A stretch of 64,000 nucleotides of DNA from Anaerolineae bacterium (lineage in GTDB: Bacteria > Chloroflexota > Anaerolineae > Aggregatilineales > Phototrophicaceae), in NCBI GenBank assembly GCA_022820665.1, contig JAJEFB010000049.1:124001-188000 (forward strand), read 5' to 3'. Of this stretch, positions 41,868 through 50,850 are shown one piece after another. A program made the position numbers and the translations under genes. The notes below the pieces were generated by a model, which worked only from the letters and a program-made list of their open reading frames with translations, was not told the origin of the DNA and made no database searches. Position 1 is the first letter of the stretch, and the number at the start of each line of letters is the position of its first letter.

Positions 41868-43673
41868 CTACCCCGCCAGACGCTCGATATACTCCAGGCT
41901 TTGGTGGCGGAAGTAGCTGTCATAGAGATTGGCGTAGTGCCCGCTGGCTACCATCAGTTGATCGTGCGTGCCCGATTCGATGATCTCGCCCTGGTCGAGC
42001 ACGATGATGCGATCGGCATGCTGGATGGTCGACAAGCGATGCGCGATGACGATCGAAGTACGGTTGCCCATCAGCGTGTCCAAGCCCTCCTGAATCAGCG
42101 TTTCGGTGAGCGGATCGACGCTGGCAGTGGCTTCGTCGAGGATGAAAATGGCGGGATCTTGCAGCAGCACGCGCGCAATCGCCACCAATTGGCGCTGGCC
42201 CATGGACAGGTTTCCGCCTCGTTCGCCGACTTGCGTGTCGAGCCCTTCTTGCAGGCTCACCAGCCAGTCGCCGCGGCCCACTTTGTAGGCGATGTCGATG
42301 ACTTCTTGATCGCTGGCTTCGGGTTTGCCGTAGCGGATGTTCTCCATCACCGTGCCGTCAAAGAGGAAGGGCGTCTGCGTCACCACGCCAAGTTGCGAGC
42401 GATAGCTCGACAAGTTGAAGTAGCGGATATCGCGTCCGTCGATGAGCAGGTCGCCACTCTGGTACTCGTAGAAGCGGTTGATCAACTTGGCGATGCTCGA
42501 TTTGCCCGAGCCGGTATGGCCGACCAGCGCCAGGGTTTCGCCCGGGCGAATCTTCAAGCTGAAGCCTTGCAGCACTGGCTCGCCGGTGATGTAGTGGAAG
42601 TCCATATCGACGAATTCGATCTCTCCCTTGACGGCGGGGACAGCTTCGTCCGCTTTCTGCTTGACCACTGCTTCCGCGTCGATCAAGGCGAAAACGCGCT
42701 CTCCCGCCGCCAAGCCCAACTGAAACTGGCTCCAGAAAGACGAGATGCTCGTCAGCGGGAACCAGATCATGCCCATGCCCTGGATGAAAAGGAACCATTC
42801 GCCCGCGGTCAGAACGCCCTGCTGCGCCAGGTTGATGCCAAACCAGACGACTGCCGCGACGCCCAACCCGGCGATTGTGACCAGGATGGGGAAGATGCTG
42901 CCGAAGACAAAGCCGTTGATCTTTTCGACCTCATACGACTCCTGGTTAACCGTCTTGAACTCATCGTAGATCATCTGCTCGCGGCGGAAAGCTTTGGCGA
43001 CACCGATGCCGCTGATCGACTCCTGGATATGGGCGTTGACCGTCGCCAGCTGCCGGCGCGAGTTGGTCACCGTCCGCCGCGCGACCGTGCGAAATTTCAG
43101 CGCCGTATAGACGATGAAGGGCATGATCGCCATCAGCACCCAGGTCATATTCACATTGACCGTGAACAGGTAGATGATCAGCAGCACCACCAGCAGCAGG
43201 CGGCTCATCAGATTGATGCTCAGGCGCACCGTCTCGGAGAAGGCTTGCGTATCCGACAGCACGCGGCTGACAACCTTGCCGGTCGGATACTGGTCATAGA
43301 AAGACATATCGCGCTCGGTCACGGCGTTGAAGGCGTCTTCGCGCAAATCAAGCGTGACATCGCCGACTGCCTCCGCCGACAGCCACTGACGAACCATATT
43401 GGCCACCCAGCCGGCGCTCGCCGCAAGGCCCAGTATGATCGCAGTGCCGATTGGGTCGAAGGTCTCGGGCGTGAATTGCAATTGATCAAGCGCTTGCGAG
43501 ACAACCACCGGCAAAACCAGGTCCATGACCGAGCTGAGGAAGACCACCAGCCCGACAACGATCATCTTCCACAGATGCGGCTTGAAGTAACCCAGTATGC
43601 GTTTGACCAGTTGCCAATCAGAGTATTTGCGATCGTATTCTTCTGCGTCCAGCCCATCCATTATGAAACCCAT
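41868..43673 (-). CDS. ABC exporter half-transporter with consensus ATP site
   Basis: The 601-residue protein has six membrane spans (about 25-325) and a C-terminal ATPase domain. Walker A is GHTGSGKSS and Walker B FILDEATASVD with the catalytic Glu present. The signature is changed to LSMGQ. The partner encoded 11 bp upstream has the opposite defect, so the two should form a heterodimer with one active and one degenerate site, as in TM287/288 or BmrCD. Substrates of such exporters are drugs, lipids or peptides; none is indicated here. GGAGG lies about 6-8 nt before the ATG. Confidence 0.88.
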   Translation of the reverse strand: MGFIMDGLDAEEYDRKYSDWQLVKRILGYFKPHLWKMIVVGLVVFLSSVMDLVLPVVVSQALDQLQFTPETFDPIGTAIILGLAASAGWVANMVRQWLSAEAVGDVTLDLREDAFNAVTERDMSFYDQYPTGKVVSRVLSDTQAFSETVRLSINLMSRLLLVVLLIIYLFTVNVNMTWVLMAIMPFIVYTALKFRTVARRTVTNSRRQLATVNAHIQESISGIGVAKAFRREQMIYDEFKTVNQESYEVEKINGFVFGSIFPILVTIAGLGVAAVVWFGINLAQQGVLTAGEWFLFIQGMGMIWFPLTSISSFWSQFQLGLAAGERVFALIDAEAVVKQKADEAVPAVKGEIEFVDMDFHYITGEPVLQGFSLKIRPGETLALVGHTGSGKSSIAKLINRFYEYQSGDLLIDGRDIRYFNLSSYRSQLGVVTQTPFLFDGTVMENIRYGKPEASDQEVIDIAYKVGRGDWLVSLQEGLDTQVGERGGNLSMGQRQLVAIARVLLQDPAIFILDEATASVDPLTETLIQEGLDTLMGNRTSIVIAHRLSTIQHADRIIVLDQGEIIESGTHDQLMVASGHYANLYDSYFRHQSLEYIERLAG

Positions 43674-43684
43674 GTTGTCCCTCC

Positions 43685-45472
43685 CTAGTTGACGAGCTGT
43701 GGCTGCGGCAACTCCGCAGCGTCGTAACGGTCGAAAATGCGGCGATAATGCTCGGAACTGCGCAGCAATTCTTCATGCGAGCCATTGGCAATTGCCCGGC
43801 CGTTTTCCAGAACGATGATGCGGTCGGCCCAGCGGATCTGCGACAACCGATGCGTGATCAATATCGTTGTCCGTCCCTCTTGGGCGCGGCGCATCGCCTT
43901 TTGGATCTCGTCTTCGGTCGCGCTGTCGATGGCGCTGGTCGAATCATCAAGGATCAGGATGCGCGGCTGCCGCAGGAATGCGCGCGCCAGCGCCAGCCTC
44001 TGACGTTGGCCGCCTGACAGCATGACGCCGCGTTCTCCGATTTCGCTCTCGTAGCCCTCATTGAAAGAGAGGATGAAATCATGAGCCTGCGCTTCTTTTG
44101 CGGCATTTTCGATCTGCTCTCGCGAGGCGTTTTCAACGCCAAACGAGATATTTTCGGCGATGGAGCGCGAGAAGAGAAAGATATCCTGCTCGATCTTGCC
44201 CATCTGCGAGCGCAGCCGATCCAGATTCCAGTCGCGCACATCGACGCCATCGATCATGACGCGCCCGTCATCGACATCGTAGGTGCGACTGACCAATTGC
44301 GTCAGCGTAGACTTGCCCGAGCCGGTCTGCCCGACAATGGCGACCGTCTGCCCGGGCTCCACAGTGAATGCGACATTCTCCAGCACGGTGGAGCCGTGAA
44401 ATTTGAAAGTCACGTTATCGAACTCGATCTTGCCTTCCACCGCCGCGCTGTATCCGGCCAGATTCTCATCGATATCGGAGCGCTGCTCGATCAACTCGAG
44501 GATGCGGCGCGCGCCGGCTATGCCCAGTTGAATCATGCTGATCGAAAAGAGCGATATGAAAACCGGGAACGAAAGCACTTGCATCAAGCCAGCTACCGCG
44601 ATGATATCGCCGATGCTGAGGATGCCGCGCTCGTACATATTCAGGCAGTGCAAGAAGAAGAACCCGAAGGCGATGCCGAACATCAACAGCGGCAGATAAG
44701 CCGCTTCGATCTTGCCCTGCTGCACGAAAAAGTCGCGATATTTCCAGGCGTTGCGCTTGAACTTCTTGCGTTCTTCGATTTCCTGCGCCGCCACCTTAAC
44801 GATCTCGATGCCGCTAATGGTCTCTTCCAGGCGGGCGCTGAGCGTGCCATATTGCATGCGCTGCTGCATCATCACCGGTTCCAGCCGGCGCATGTAGCGG
44901 CGCACGACGATGACATAGGCGATGACGAAAATAATCGGCACCAGCAGCAATTCCAGATTGATGGCCGCGATATAAATCATCGGCACGGCGAAACCCAGCA
45001 CCATATCGAAAATGAACATGATGCCCGGGTGAATCACGAAATTGAGCTGCCGCACGTCATCGGTGGCGCGCGCCATGATGTCGCCCACCCGCTGTTGGTC
45101 ATGGAAGGTCTGGCTCTTGCCCAACAGGCTGGCGTAGAGCTCGTGCCGAGAATCGCGCTCGACCCTCGTCGACAGGATGACCATCGCCATTGATCCCATT
45201 AGCGAAAACAGACCGTCCGAAACCGACAAGACCAAGACGGCGAGGCTGACCGCGATCACCGCCGCGGCGTCCCCGCCTTCGATGATTAGCTCCGCGCCGC
45301 GGCCAAACATCACGCGCGCTCCCGAAAAGGCGATGTAGGTCAAGGCGAAGCCCACCAATCCGACGAAAAAATACAGCTTGTGCTCAAAGCAATGCGAGAT
45401 GATCCAGCGAACGGCGCTTGAGCGATTATATTCGCGCAAGCCTTCTATCGTGAACTCACTTTTGTGAACCAA
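43685..45472 (-). CDS. ABC exporter half-transporter with degenerate Walker B
   Basis: The 595-residue protein has six membrane spans and an ATPase domain with Walker A GQTGSGKST, intact signature LSGGQ and Walker B LILDDSTSAID, where the catalytic Glu is Asp. The degenerate site of the heterodimer is formed by this Walker B and the LSMGQ of the partner, and the consensus site by the other pair. The frame begins with a TTG at 45472 preceded by AGGAG at 6 nt, and there is no in-frame ATG before the first membrane helix, so a TTG start is likely. It is the first gene of a two-gene operon. Confidence 0.87.
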   Translation of the reverse strand: MVHKSEFTIEGLREYNRSSAVRWIISHCFEHKLYFFVGLVGFALTYIAFSGARVMFGRGAELIIEGGDAAAVIAVSLAVLVLSVSDGLFSLMGSMAMVILSTRVERDSRHELYASLLGKSQTFHDQQRVGDIMARATDDVRQLNFVIHPGIMFIFDMVLGFAVPMIYIAAINLELLLVPIIFVIAYVIVVRRYMRRLEPVMMQQRMQYGTLSARLEETISGIEIVKVAAQEIEERKKFKRNAWKYRDFFVQQGKIEAAYLPLLMFGIAFGFFFLHCLNMYERGILSIGDIIAVAGLMQVLSFPVFISLFSISMIQLGIAGARRILELIEQRSDIDENLAGYSAAVEGKIEFDNVTFKFHGSTVLENVAFTVEPGQTVAIVGQTGSGKSTLTQLVSRTYDVDDGRVMIDGVDVRDWNLDRLRSQMGKIEQDIFLFSRSIAENISFGVENASREQIENAAKEAQAHDFILSFNEGYESEIGERGVMLSGGQRQRLALARAFLRQPRILILDDSTSAIDSATEDEIQKAMRRAQEGRTTILITHRLSQIRWADRIIVLENGRAIANGSHEELLRSSEHYRRIFDRYDAAELPQPQLVN

Positions 45473-45719
45473 TGTGAACTCCTATGACATCTGCTGGACA
45501 GAACAATAGTTCAGGGATCGACCATTATACACGAGACTCACAAGCGCTGTAAGGGTGATCATCAGGGCAATCGCAACAAATTATTTCTTAGCCCCGGGTA
45601 CAGCGAGGGGTGCGTAGGCCGCCGACACAAAGTCTTTTATTTGCTAGCGAAGTTATCATGCAGTCAGAATGAAGCCGCTCTCGGCGAGCATTTGTTTTCG
45701 ATTTGTTTTCGGTCGAACT

Positions 45720-45759
45720 TTGTCCGTTTCGGACAATAAAATATATTTTTCGGACAATA
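45720..45759 (+). promoter_or_regulatory. Operator-like palindrome with repeated half-site over a possible promoter
   Basis: TTGTCCG-TTT-CGGACAA (45720-45736) is a perfect 7-3-7 palindrome. The segment TTTCGGACAATA occurs at 45727 and again 21 bp later at 45748, two helical turns apart. TTGTCC and TATATT (45742-45747) are 16 bp apart and could form a rightward promoter. No gene follows closely. Confidence 0.45.
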
Positions 45760-46136
45760 GACGCGGTTTTGCAGCCGAAACGAAGAAAAGGCAGGCGGCT
45801 GATAGTATGAATTTGGTTTGCCGGCGCAGCGGCGTGACCGCCGCCATAAAGTCGGCTTCTGCCCCTGACATGCCTCTGAACCGCCCCTAGCTGCCCCGCT
45901 AAAATCCGCAAGTGTATAGATACCGTATAGATATAGTCTGTTTTTTCGAGAGGTAATTTTTAGAGTCCGGCTGTGAAGGTGGGAGTAGGCGGATTGCATC
46001 GGCTGGGGAGCGAGATTGAGGGCTTGCGATAATTGATCCATAGGGAGAGCATATCATTATTTTGAGCGGAAATAAAGAACAAATGTTCACAGTTTTCAAG
46101 ATTGCCGCAAAGCGATTTTTGGAGGGCGCCTCGCAG

Positions 46137-46163
46137 GGTCGCGTAGACACTGACCGCCGACAC
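46137..46163 (+). repeat. 27-nt dispersed repeat, copy 2
   Basis: It is identical to 32639-32665 and lies in the gene-free stretch. Confidence 0.8.
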
Positions 46164-46378
46164 AGCCCGCCTACGCCACTATGCGCCGATACTGACCTGC
46201 GGGGAAGATTGAGGTTGAGGATGGAAAGGCAGTTATCTTTAATACGATTGCCGTGGGGTGATCATAGCAAAGCAAAGCAGATTGTGGAAAAACCCGGCTC
46301 CGCTGCTGTATCGAGAGGTATGCTTTATAATCGCAGATCAATACCGTAGCGCGTCTTTATACCTTTTGGAGCGGCTCT

Positions 46379-47743
46379 ATGCTCACGCGTTCATCCATTC
46401 CAACAATCAAGGCAGGCGACGGCGGGCATCACTTCGTCATCTACAGCGACAGTTGTTCGGGCTTGCCGGGGACGCCCCACGAAGAGAACTTTCGGAAGAT
46501 TAATGAACTGATAGCGGCTTTGGATCAAGCGCCGCAATTTATCTGTTTCCCGGGCGACGAGATCATGGGTTTGACAATGGATCGCGAGAGCCTGCGCCGG
46601 CAATGGACTTACTTTTTTGAAAGGGAATTGTCCTGGCTCGATCGCGATGCTGCGCCCGTATATCACACCAGCGGCAATCACACGGTTTATGATCGTATGA
46701 GCGAGTCCGTTTTCCGCGAAACAATGGCGCGTCAGCCAGAAAATGGACCGCCCGATCAACGCGGTCTGTCTTATTTTGTGAGGCGTGGCGACCTGCTGAT
46801 GATCTTTGTCAATACCTTGTGGTCGGGCACGGGTGGCGAAGGCACGGTGGAAACCGAGTGGCTGGAAGCGACGCTGGAGCGCAACGCGGACGCCGGGCAC
46901 AAACTGGTCTTCGGTCATCACCCCGTATGGACAGTCAATGGCTATGCCGGCGACTACCAACGTAATCTGGAGCGCGATAACGGTCGACGCTTCTGGGAGA
47001 CGCTGACGCGGCATGGGGCGCTTGCGTATGTGTGCAGCCATATCCTGGCTTTTGATGTGCAGGTTCATGGCGGCGTCTTGCAGATCTGCAGCGCGGGCGC
47101 TGGCACGGCGCATCGCATGCCGACTGAGTACGAGTATCTGCACATCGTGCAGGCGGCGCTGGATGATATCGGTCTGCGTTATCAAGTGCTGGATCGCGCC
47201 GGACAAGTCCGAGAGTGGCTCTGCTGGCCTTGGTCCTTGACCCGGTCCCATAGCTGGAGGCTCTTCAGCCCGGCCGCGGCTCGGTCGCTGCCCGCGGACT
47301 GTTTGGAGCGGCTTGACAAGGTTCAATTCGTCGTATGGCAGATCAATGGGGAGCTGTCCGAGACGCCTGACGGCGCTCCCCGGATGATCTTACGGGCGGA
47401 GGCGAAGGACGACGCTTTGCCCTGGTTTTGGCTGGGCGCTGGCGGCGTCGATAATCGCCTTACCGCGCTGCTCAGTCCCAGGGCGAATCGCAGTCCGCAT
47501 CGCTGGACAGGACCGCCGCTGCCAAAGGGAGGGAGTTTCAGCATCCAATTCGCTTTACACAGTGGCATGGGACCTGGCGGCTTGCTCTGGCGTTGGAGCG
47601 ATGAAGACCCCTGGTCGAGTATGATCGGCGCCTCGGCTTGGGGCGCGGAGCGGATTCCCTGGTCACATAACTGGCGCGTTGGCGAGAACATGCGCCTCCG
47701 CTGGCACTGTCAGTCTTTTGAACTGTGTGACGTGTTGAAGTGA
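46379..47743 (+). CDS. Divergent calcineurin-like metallophosphoesterase
   Basis: The 454-residue protein keeps a phosphoesterase core: GD near 59-60 (FICFPGDEI), GNH at 99-101 (HTSGNHTVYD), FGHHPVW near 178-184 and a C-terminal metal-binding segment SHILAFDVQVH in place of GHxH. The first metal motif DxH is changed to D24-S-C26 (YSDSCSG), so one metal ligand is missing or replaced. The C-terminal 150 residues are beta-rich with many tryptophans and may form a lectin-like domain. GGAG lies 7 nt before the ATG and a TATAAT about 50 bp upstream. No signal peptide is present. Confidence 0.72.
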   Translation: MLTRSSIPTIKAGDGGHHFVIYSDSCSGLPGTPHEENFRKINELIAALDQAPQFICFPGDEIMGLTMDRESLRRQWTYFFERELSWLDRDAAPVYHTSGNHTVYDRMSESVFRETMARQPENGPPDQRGLSYFVRRGDLLMIFVNTLWSGTGGEGTVETEWLEATLERNADAGHKLVFGHHPVWTVNGYAGDYQRNLERDNGRRFWETLTRHGALAYVCSHILAFDVQVHGGVLQICSAGAGTAHRMPTEYEYLHIVQAALDDIGLRYQVLDRAGQVREWLCWPWSLTRSHSWRLFSPAAARSLPADCLERLDKVQFVVWQINGELSETPDGAPRMILRAEAKDDALPWFWLGAGGVDNRLTALLSPRANRSPHRWTGPPLPKGGSFSIQFALHSGMGPGGLLWRWSDEDPWSSMIGASAWGAERIPWSHNWRVGENMRLRWHCQSFELCDVLK

Positions 47744-47852
47744 AGATGGCTTGACTTGTGAATGCTGGAGAGATCGCCGCTATCAATTGCCAGCACATCG
47801 GTCTATGATCGTCACTGCCTTCTGTAATTCTGTAACCTGGCAGGAATCAACC

Positions 47853-48803
47853 ATGCAAGCGATACGCGCTGCCGTACGCGACGCCGTGAGGCTCTGCCGC
47901 CGCGTACAGGAACAGTATCTGATCGCCAATACCAAGTCCGCGGGCGATCATAAAGAACCGGTGACCATCGCCGATTACGGCTCGCAAGCGCTCATCTGCC
48001 GCGCGCTGATGAGGCATTTTCCCGATGATGGCGTCGTCTCCGAAGAGTCGGGCGAGCAGTTTTTGCAGTTGCTTTCGGCTGAGCAGCGGTCGCAGGCGCT
48101 CGCGCTGATTGAGGATGTGCTGGGTGGCGCCCTCAGCGAGACAGACGTGGTCAACTGGCTGGAGCACGGCAAGGGAAAGGCGACAGAACGCAGCTGGGTA
48201 ATCGACCCCATCGACGGCACCAAGGGCTTCATCGCGCTGCGGCATTACGCCATCGCCTGCGGCACTTTGGTGGACGGACAGGTAGCGGGCGGTATTGTCG
48301 CCGCGCCGGGTTATGCCGATGGCCAGGGCGCGCTCTTCTATACGGAAAACGGCGCCACCTGGCGAGCGCCGATCGCGGCTGGCGAGGGCGAGCGCGTTCG
48401 GGTGTCCGCCCGGCGCGACGCTGACGAGTTCATCGTCGTGCAAAGTTTCGAAAGGGCACATGCCAGCAAATCGCGCATGGGGCGAGCGCGGGAATTGGCC
48501 GGTTTGGGCGACATGCGGATCCTGGAATTGGACAGCATGGAGAAGTACGCGCTGGTCGCTTGTGGCGATGCCGATCTTTACATGCGCTTGCCGCGCGAGG
48601 GCAGCGCTTACCGGCACAAGATCTGGGATCATGTGGCGGGTGTGGCCTTGGTGCAAGGCGCCGGCGGCATGGTGACCGACCTGGACGGAAGCCCGCTCGA
48701 CTTTTCACAAGGAGAGTCGCTGCCGAACCCGGGCATGATCGTCAGCAATGGACAGCATCACGAGCGCGTGGTTGAGGCGGTGGGACGGGTGATGGCGGGC
48801 TAA
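47853..48803 (+). CDS. Inositol monophosphatase-superfamily enzyme, probably 3'(2'),5'-bisphosphate nucleotidase
   Basis: The 316-residue protein has the Li-sensitive phosphatase motifs: E64-E65 (VVSEESGE), WVIDPIDGTKGF (residues 115-126) and the C-terminal KIWDHVAG. The KGF extension after DPIDGT, and the position of the motifs, match HAL2/SAL1-type PAP phosphatases better than inositol monophosphatase. PAP phosphatase removes the 3' phosphate of adenosine bisphosphate left by sulfate assimilation and sulfotransferases. The ATG at 47853 has AGGA 7 nt upstream, and earlier in-frame starts add unrelated residues. It overlaps the convergent glycosyltransferase gene by 4 bp. Confidence 0.82.
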   Translation: MQAIRAAVRDAVRLCRRVQEQYLIANTKSAGDHKEPVTIADYGSQALICRALMRHFPDDGVVSEESGEQFLQLLSAEQRSQALALIEDVLGGALSETDVVNWLEHGKGKATERSWVIDPIDGTKGFIALRHYAIACGTLVDGQVAGGIVAAPGYADGQGALFYTENGATWRAPIAAGEGERVRVSARRDADEFIVVQSFERAHASKSRMGRARELAGLGDMRILELDSMEKYALVACGDADLYMRLPREGSAYRHKIWDHVAGVALVQGAGGMVTDLDGSPLDFSQGESLPNPGMIVSNGQHHERVVEAVGRVMAG

Positions 48804-49954
48804 ATCGCTTCCGCCTGCCTTCGTCGTTCCATAAGCAGCGAGGCGTAGAGCTCAATCACCTCGTCCATGATGGCGTCCCAGGATTGTGTTTCGGCATAGG
48901 CGCGGGCTCGGGCGCCCATGGCGCGCATGATGTCCCGGTTGCCGGCGATCTTGCCGATGCCTTCCGTCAGCGCGCCTGTATCGCCAGTTTCGAAGGTGTA
49001 ACCGGTTTCGCCCTCAGTCACGATATCGCTGACCCCGCCAACGCGCGCAGCGACAACTGGCAGTCCGGCAGCCATCGCTTCAATGACGACCAAGCCGTAG
49101 GTTTCCAGGCGCGATGGGAAGACAAAAATATCGGCGCTGGCATAGGCTTGCGACAGTCTTTGGTCGCGCAAATATCCCATGAATGTGACGGGCAGGCCGG
49201 CGAAAGCGCGTTCCAGTGCAGGGCGCGCCGGTCCATCCCCTACCAAGACCAGCCGCGTTTTTGGCAGGCATGCCAGGGCGGGGCGTATGTGTTCGATCTG
49301 CTTCTCGTCGGAAAGGCGTCCGACGTAGATGAGCACCGTTTCATCCGGATTGCCGCCCGTCATTTCGTCTCGCATCGCCGCCGAGCGGAAGCCGGGGTGG
49401 AATGTCTGGGCGTCAACGCCGCGGCGCCACAAACCGACATTGCTGATGCCCAGCTTTCGCATTTGGCTTTGCACCAGTTTGGAAGGCGCCAGGCTGTGGT
49501 CCGACCAATTGAAGATATTCTTGGTCAATTCGTCAATGATCGGCCGCGTAAAGCCAAGATCAAAAAGACCAATTCTGAAGTGCTTGGCCAGTCGCGCATA
49601 GTCGAGATGAAAGGAGGTTACGGTCGGGACGCCCATCCACTTAAGCATGCCCAGTGCCGGGATGCCGGTCATCACCGGGTGGAATAGATGAGCGACATCC
49701 GGATTGAAGGCTGCCAAATCGCGGAAGAGCGCAAGCGTGGCAAAGCCGAGGCGCGCTTCGGGATAAAGCGGAAGGGACAGGCTGGGCAAACTGCGGATCG
49801 GCACGTCCTTGTAACGCCGGCTGTCGCCATAGCGCGGCGCGATGATCAGCGCTTCGACGCCGCGCCTGGACAAGTGATCCAGCAGCAAGCAGGTCACCTT
49901 GACGATGCCATCGACCTTGGGCAGGAAGGTCTCGGTTATGATGGCTACACGCAT
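48800..49954 (-). CDS. Glycosyltransferase family 4 protein (mannosyltransferase-like)
   Basis: The 384-residue GT-B protein begins MRVAIITETFLPKVDGIVKV, the start typical of GT4 mannosyl- or glucosyltransferases acting on diacylglycerol or phosphatidylinositol lipids. Later motifs are VLIYVGRLSDEKQIEHI and the donor site DIFVFPSRLETYGLVVIEAMAAGLPVV, with the conserved Glu pair spaced as E-x7-E. The frame is open to 50011, but the ATG at 49954 begins the fold. A role in glycolipid synthesis is plausible. It is monocistronic by position. Confidence 0.85.
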   Translation of the reverse strand: MRVAIITETFLPKVDGIVKVTCLLLDHLSRRGVEALIIAPRYGDSRRYKDVPIRSLPSLSLPLYPEARLGFATLALFRDLAAFNPDVAHLFHPVMTGIPALGMLKWMGVPTVTSFHLDYARLAKHFRIGLFDLGFTRPIIDELTKNIFNWSDHSLAPSKLVQSQMRKLGISNVGLWRRGVDAQTFHPGFRSAAMRDEMTGGNPDETVLIYVGRLSDEKQIEHIRPALACLPKTRLVLVGDGPARPALERAFAGLPVTFMGYLRDQRLSQAYASADIFVFPSRLETYGLVVIEAMAAGLPVVAARVGGVSDIVTEGETGYTFETGDTGALTEGIGKIAGNRDIMRAMGARARAYAETQSWDAIMDEVIELYASLLMERRRQAEAI

Positions 49955-50105
49955 CGGAGTCTCACTTGAGAAACTGCCCATAGTTTTACCATAATAGCGT
50001 GAAGAGGTCATCGTTTTGATGCCATCCCGTTTGATGAGCGCTGATTTGGGAAGCCGCGGGTTCGTGATATAATGGCGTGGAATATGGCAAGGCTGAGAGT
50101 CGAAA

Positions 50106-50834
50106 ATGGCGGTAGAACGCGTGGGCGGCTTCCCCCGTCCTCATCAATTTACGGTCGAAGAATACCTCGCTTTTGAGGAAAGAAGCGAGTTCAAGCACGA
50201 GTTCATTGATGGCGTGATTTATGATTGGGGCGATCCGGATCCGAAGGCGCCCGTTCACCCCGACTTTGCGCCGGGGGGTCCGATGCCGCATTTATTCACT
50301 GTTGAAGAGTATCTCGCCTTTGAAGCGGATAGCGAGTTCAAGCATGAATTCATTGATGGAATCATTTACGACATGACCGGCGGAACGTTTTATCACAGCA
50401 GAATCAAGGTCAACATCACTGTAGAACTCGAGATTCAGTTGCGCAATAGCGGTTATGCAGTCTGCAACAGCGACATGTGCGTCAAGGTCGGCGAAAGCCG
50501 CTATGTCTATCCGGATGTGAGCGTGGTCCGGGGCCAGCCGCAACTGGAAGACAACGATAGCACTTTGCTCAATCCGGTTTTAGCGGTCGAAGTGACATCG
50601 CCGGCGTCGCTGGATTACGGCCGCGTCGAAAGGCGCGCGTTCTATAGCGCGATTGCGAGCTTGCGCGCCTATCTCGTTGTTGACCAGCATCGCGCCCATG
50701 TAGAATTGTTCACGCGCCGCGAGGATGGCTGGCTCTGGCAGACTTTCGACAGCATGGAAGACATCGCGCGCTTGCAAGACTTGGGCTGCGACTTGGCGCT
50801 GGCGGCGATCTATCGCGCCATCAGCTTCCCCTAG
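50106..50834 (+). CDS. Uma2-family PD-(D/E)XK nuclease-fold protein with duplicated N-terminus
   Basis: The 242-residue protein belongs to the Uma2 (DUF820) family: an entry helix (FTVEEYLAFEADSEFKHEFIDG), then YPDVSVV and LAVEVTSPAS with the Asp and Glu of the nuclease core, and LRAYLVVDQ. The first 46 or so residues repeat the entry segment almost exactly (FTVEEYLAFEERSEFKHEFIDGVIYD at about 15-40 and again near 64-89), so the N-terminus has been duplicated in frame. Uma2 proteins are widespread in cyanobacteria and Chloroflexota and their function is not settled. It is followed 16 bp later by a membrane protein gene. Confidence 0.83.
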   Translation: MAVERVGGFPRPHQFTVEEYLAFEERSEFKHEFIDGVIYDWGDPDPKAPVHPDFAPGGPMPHLFTVEEYLAFEADSEFKHEFIDGIIYDMTGGTFYHSRIKVNITVELEIQLRNSGYAVCNSDMCVKVGESRYVYPDVSVVRGQPQLEDNDSTLLNPVLAVEVTSPASLDYGRVERRAFYSAIASLRAYLVVDQHRAHVELFTRREDGWLWQTFDSMEDIARLQDLGCDLALAAIYRAISFP

Positions 50835-50850
50835 CGCCAAAAAGAACAAC

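Larger units (their letters stand above)
45473..46378. other. Gene-free 0.9-kb stretch, locally AT-rich
   Basis: Open frames here are short and mutually inconsistent, and none resembles a known protein. The stretch holds tandem copies of ATTTGTTTTCG (45690-45711), a palindrome with an extra half-site (45720-45759), the second copy of the 27-nt repeat (46137-46163), and, near its right end, a TATAAT (46326-46331) that may serve the metallophosphoesterase gene. Confidence 0.5.

Noticed and set aside
45588..46349. Several short frames in the gene-free stretch before the metallophosphoesterase
   Set aside because: They overlap each other on both strands, have unbalanced composition and include repeat DNA, so none is supported as a gene.
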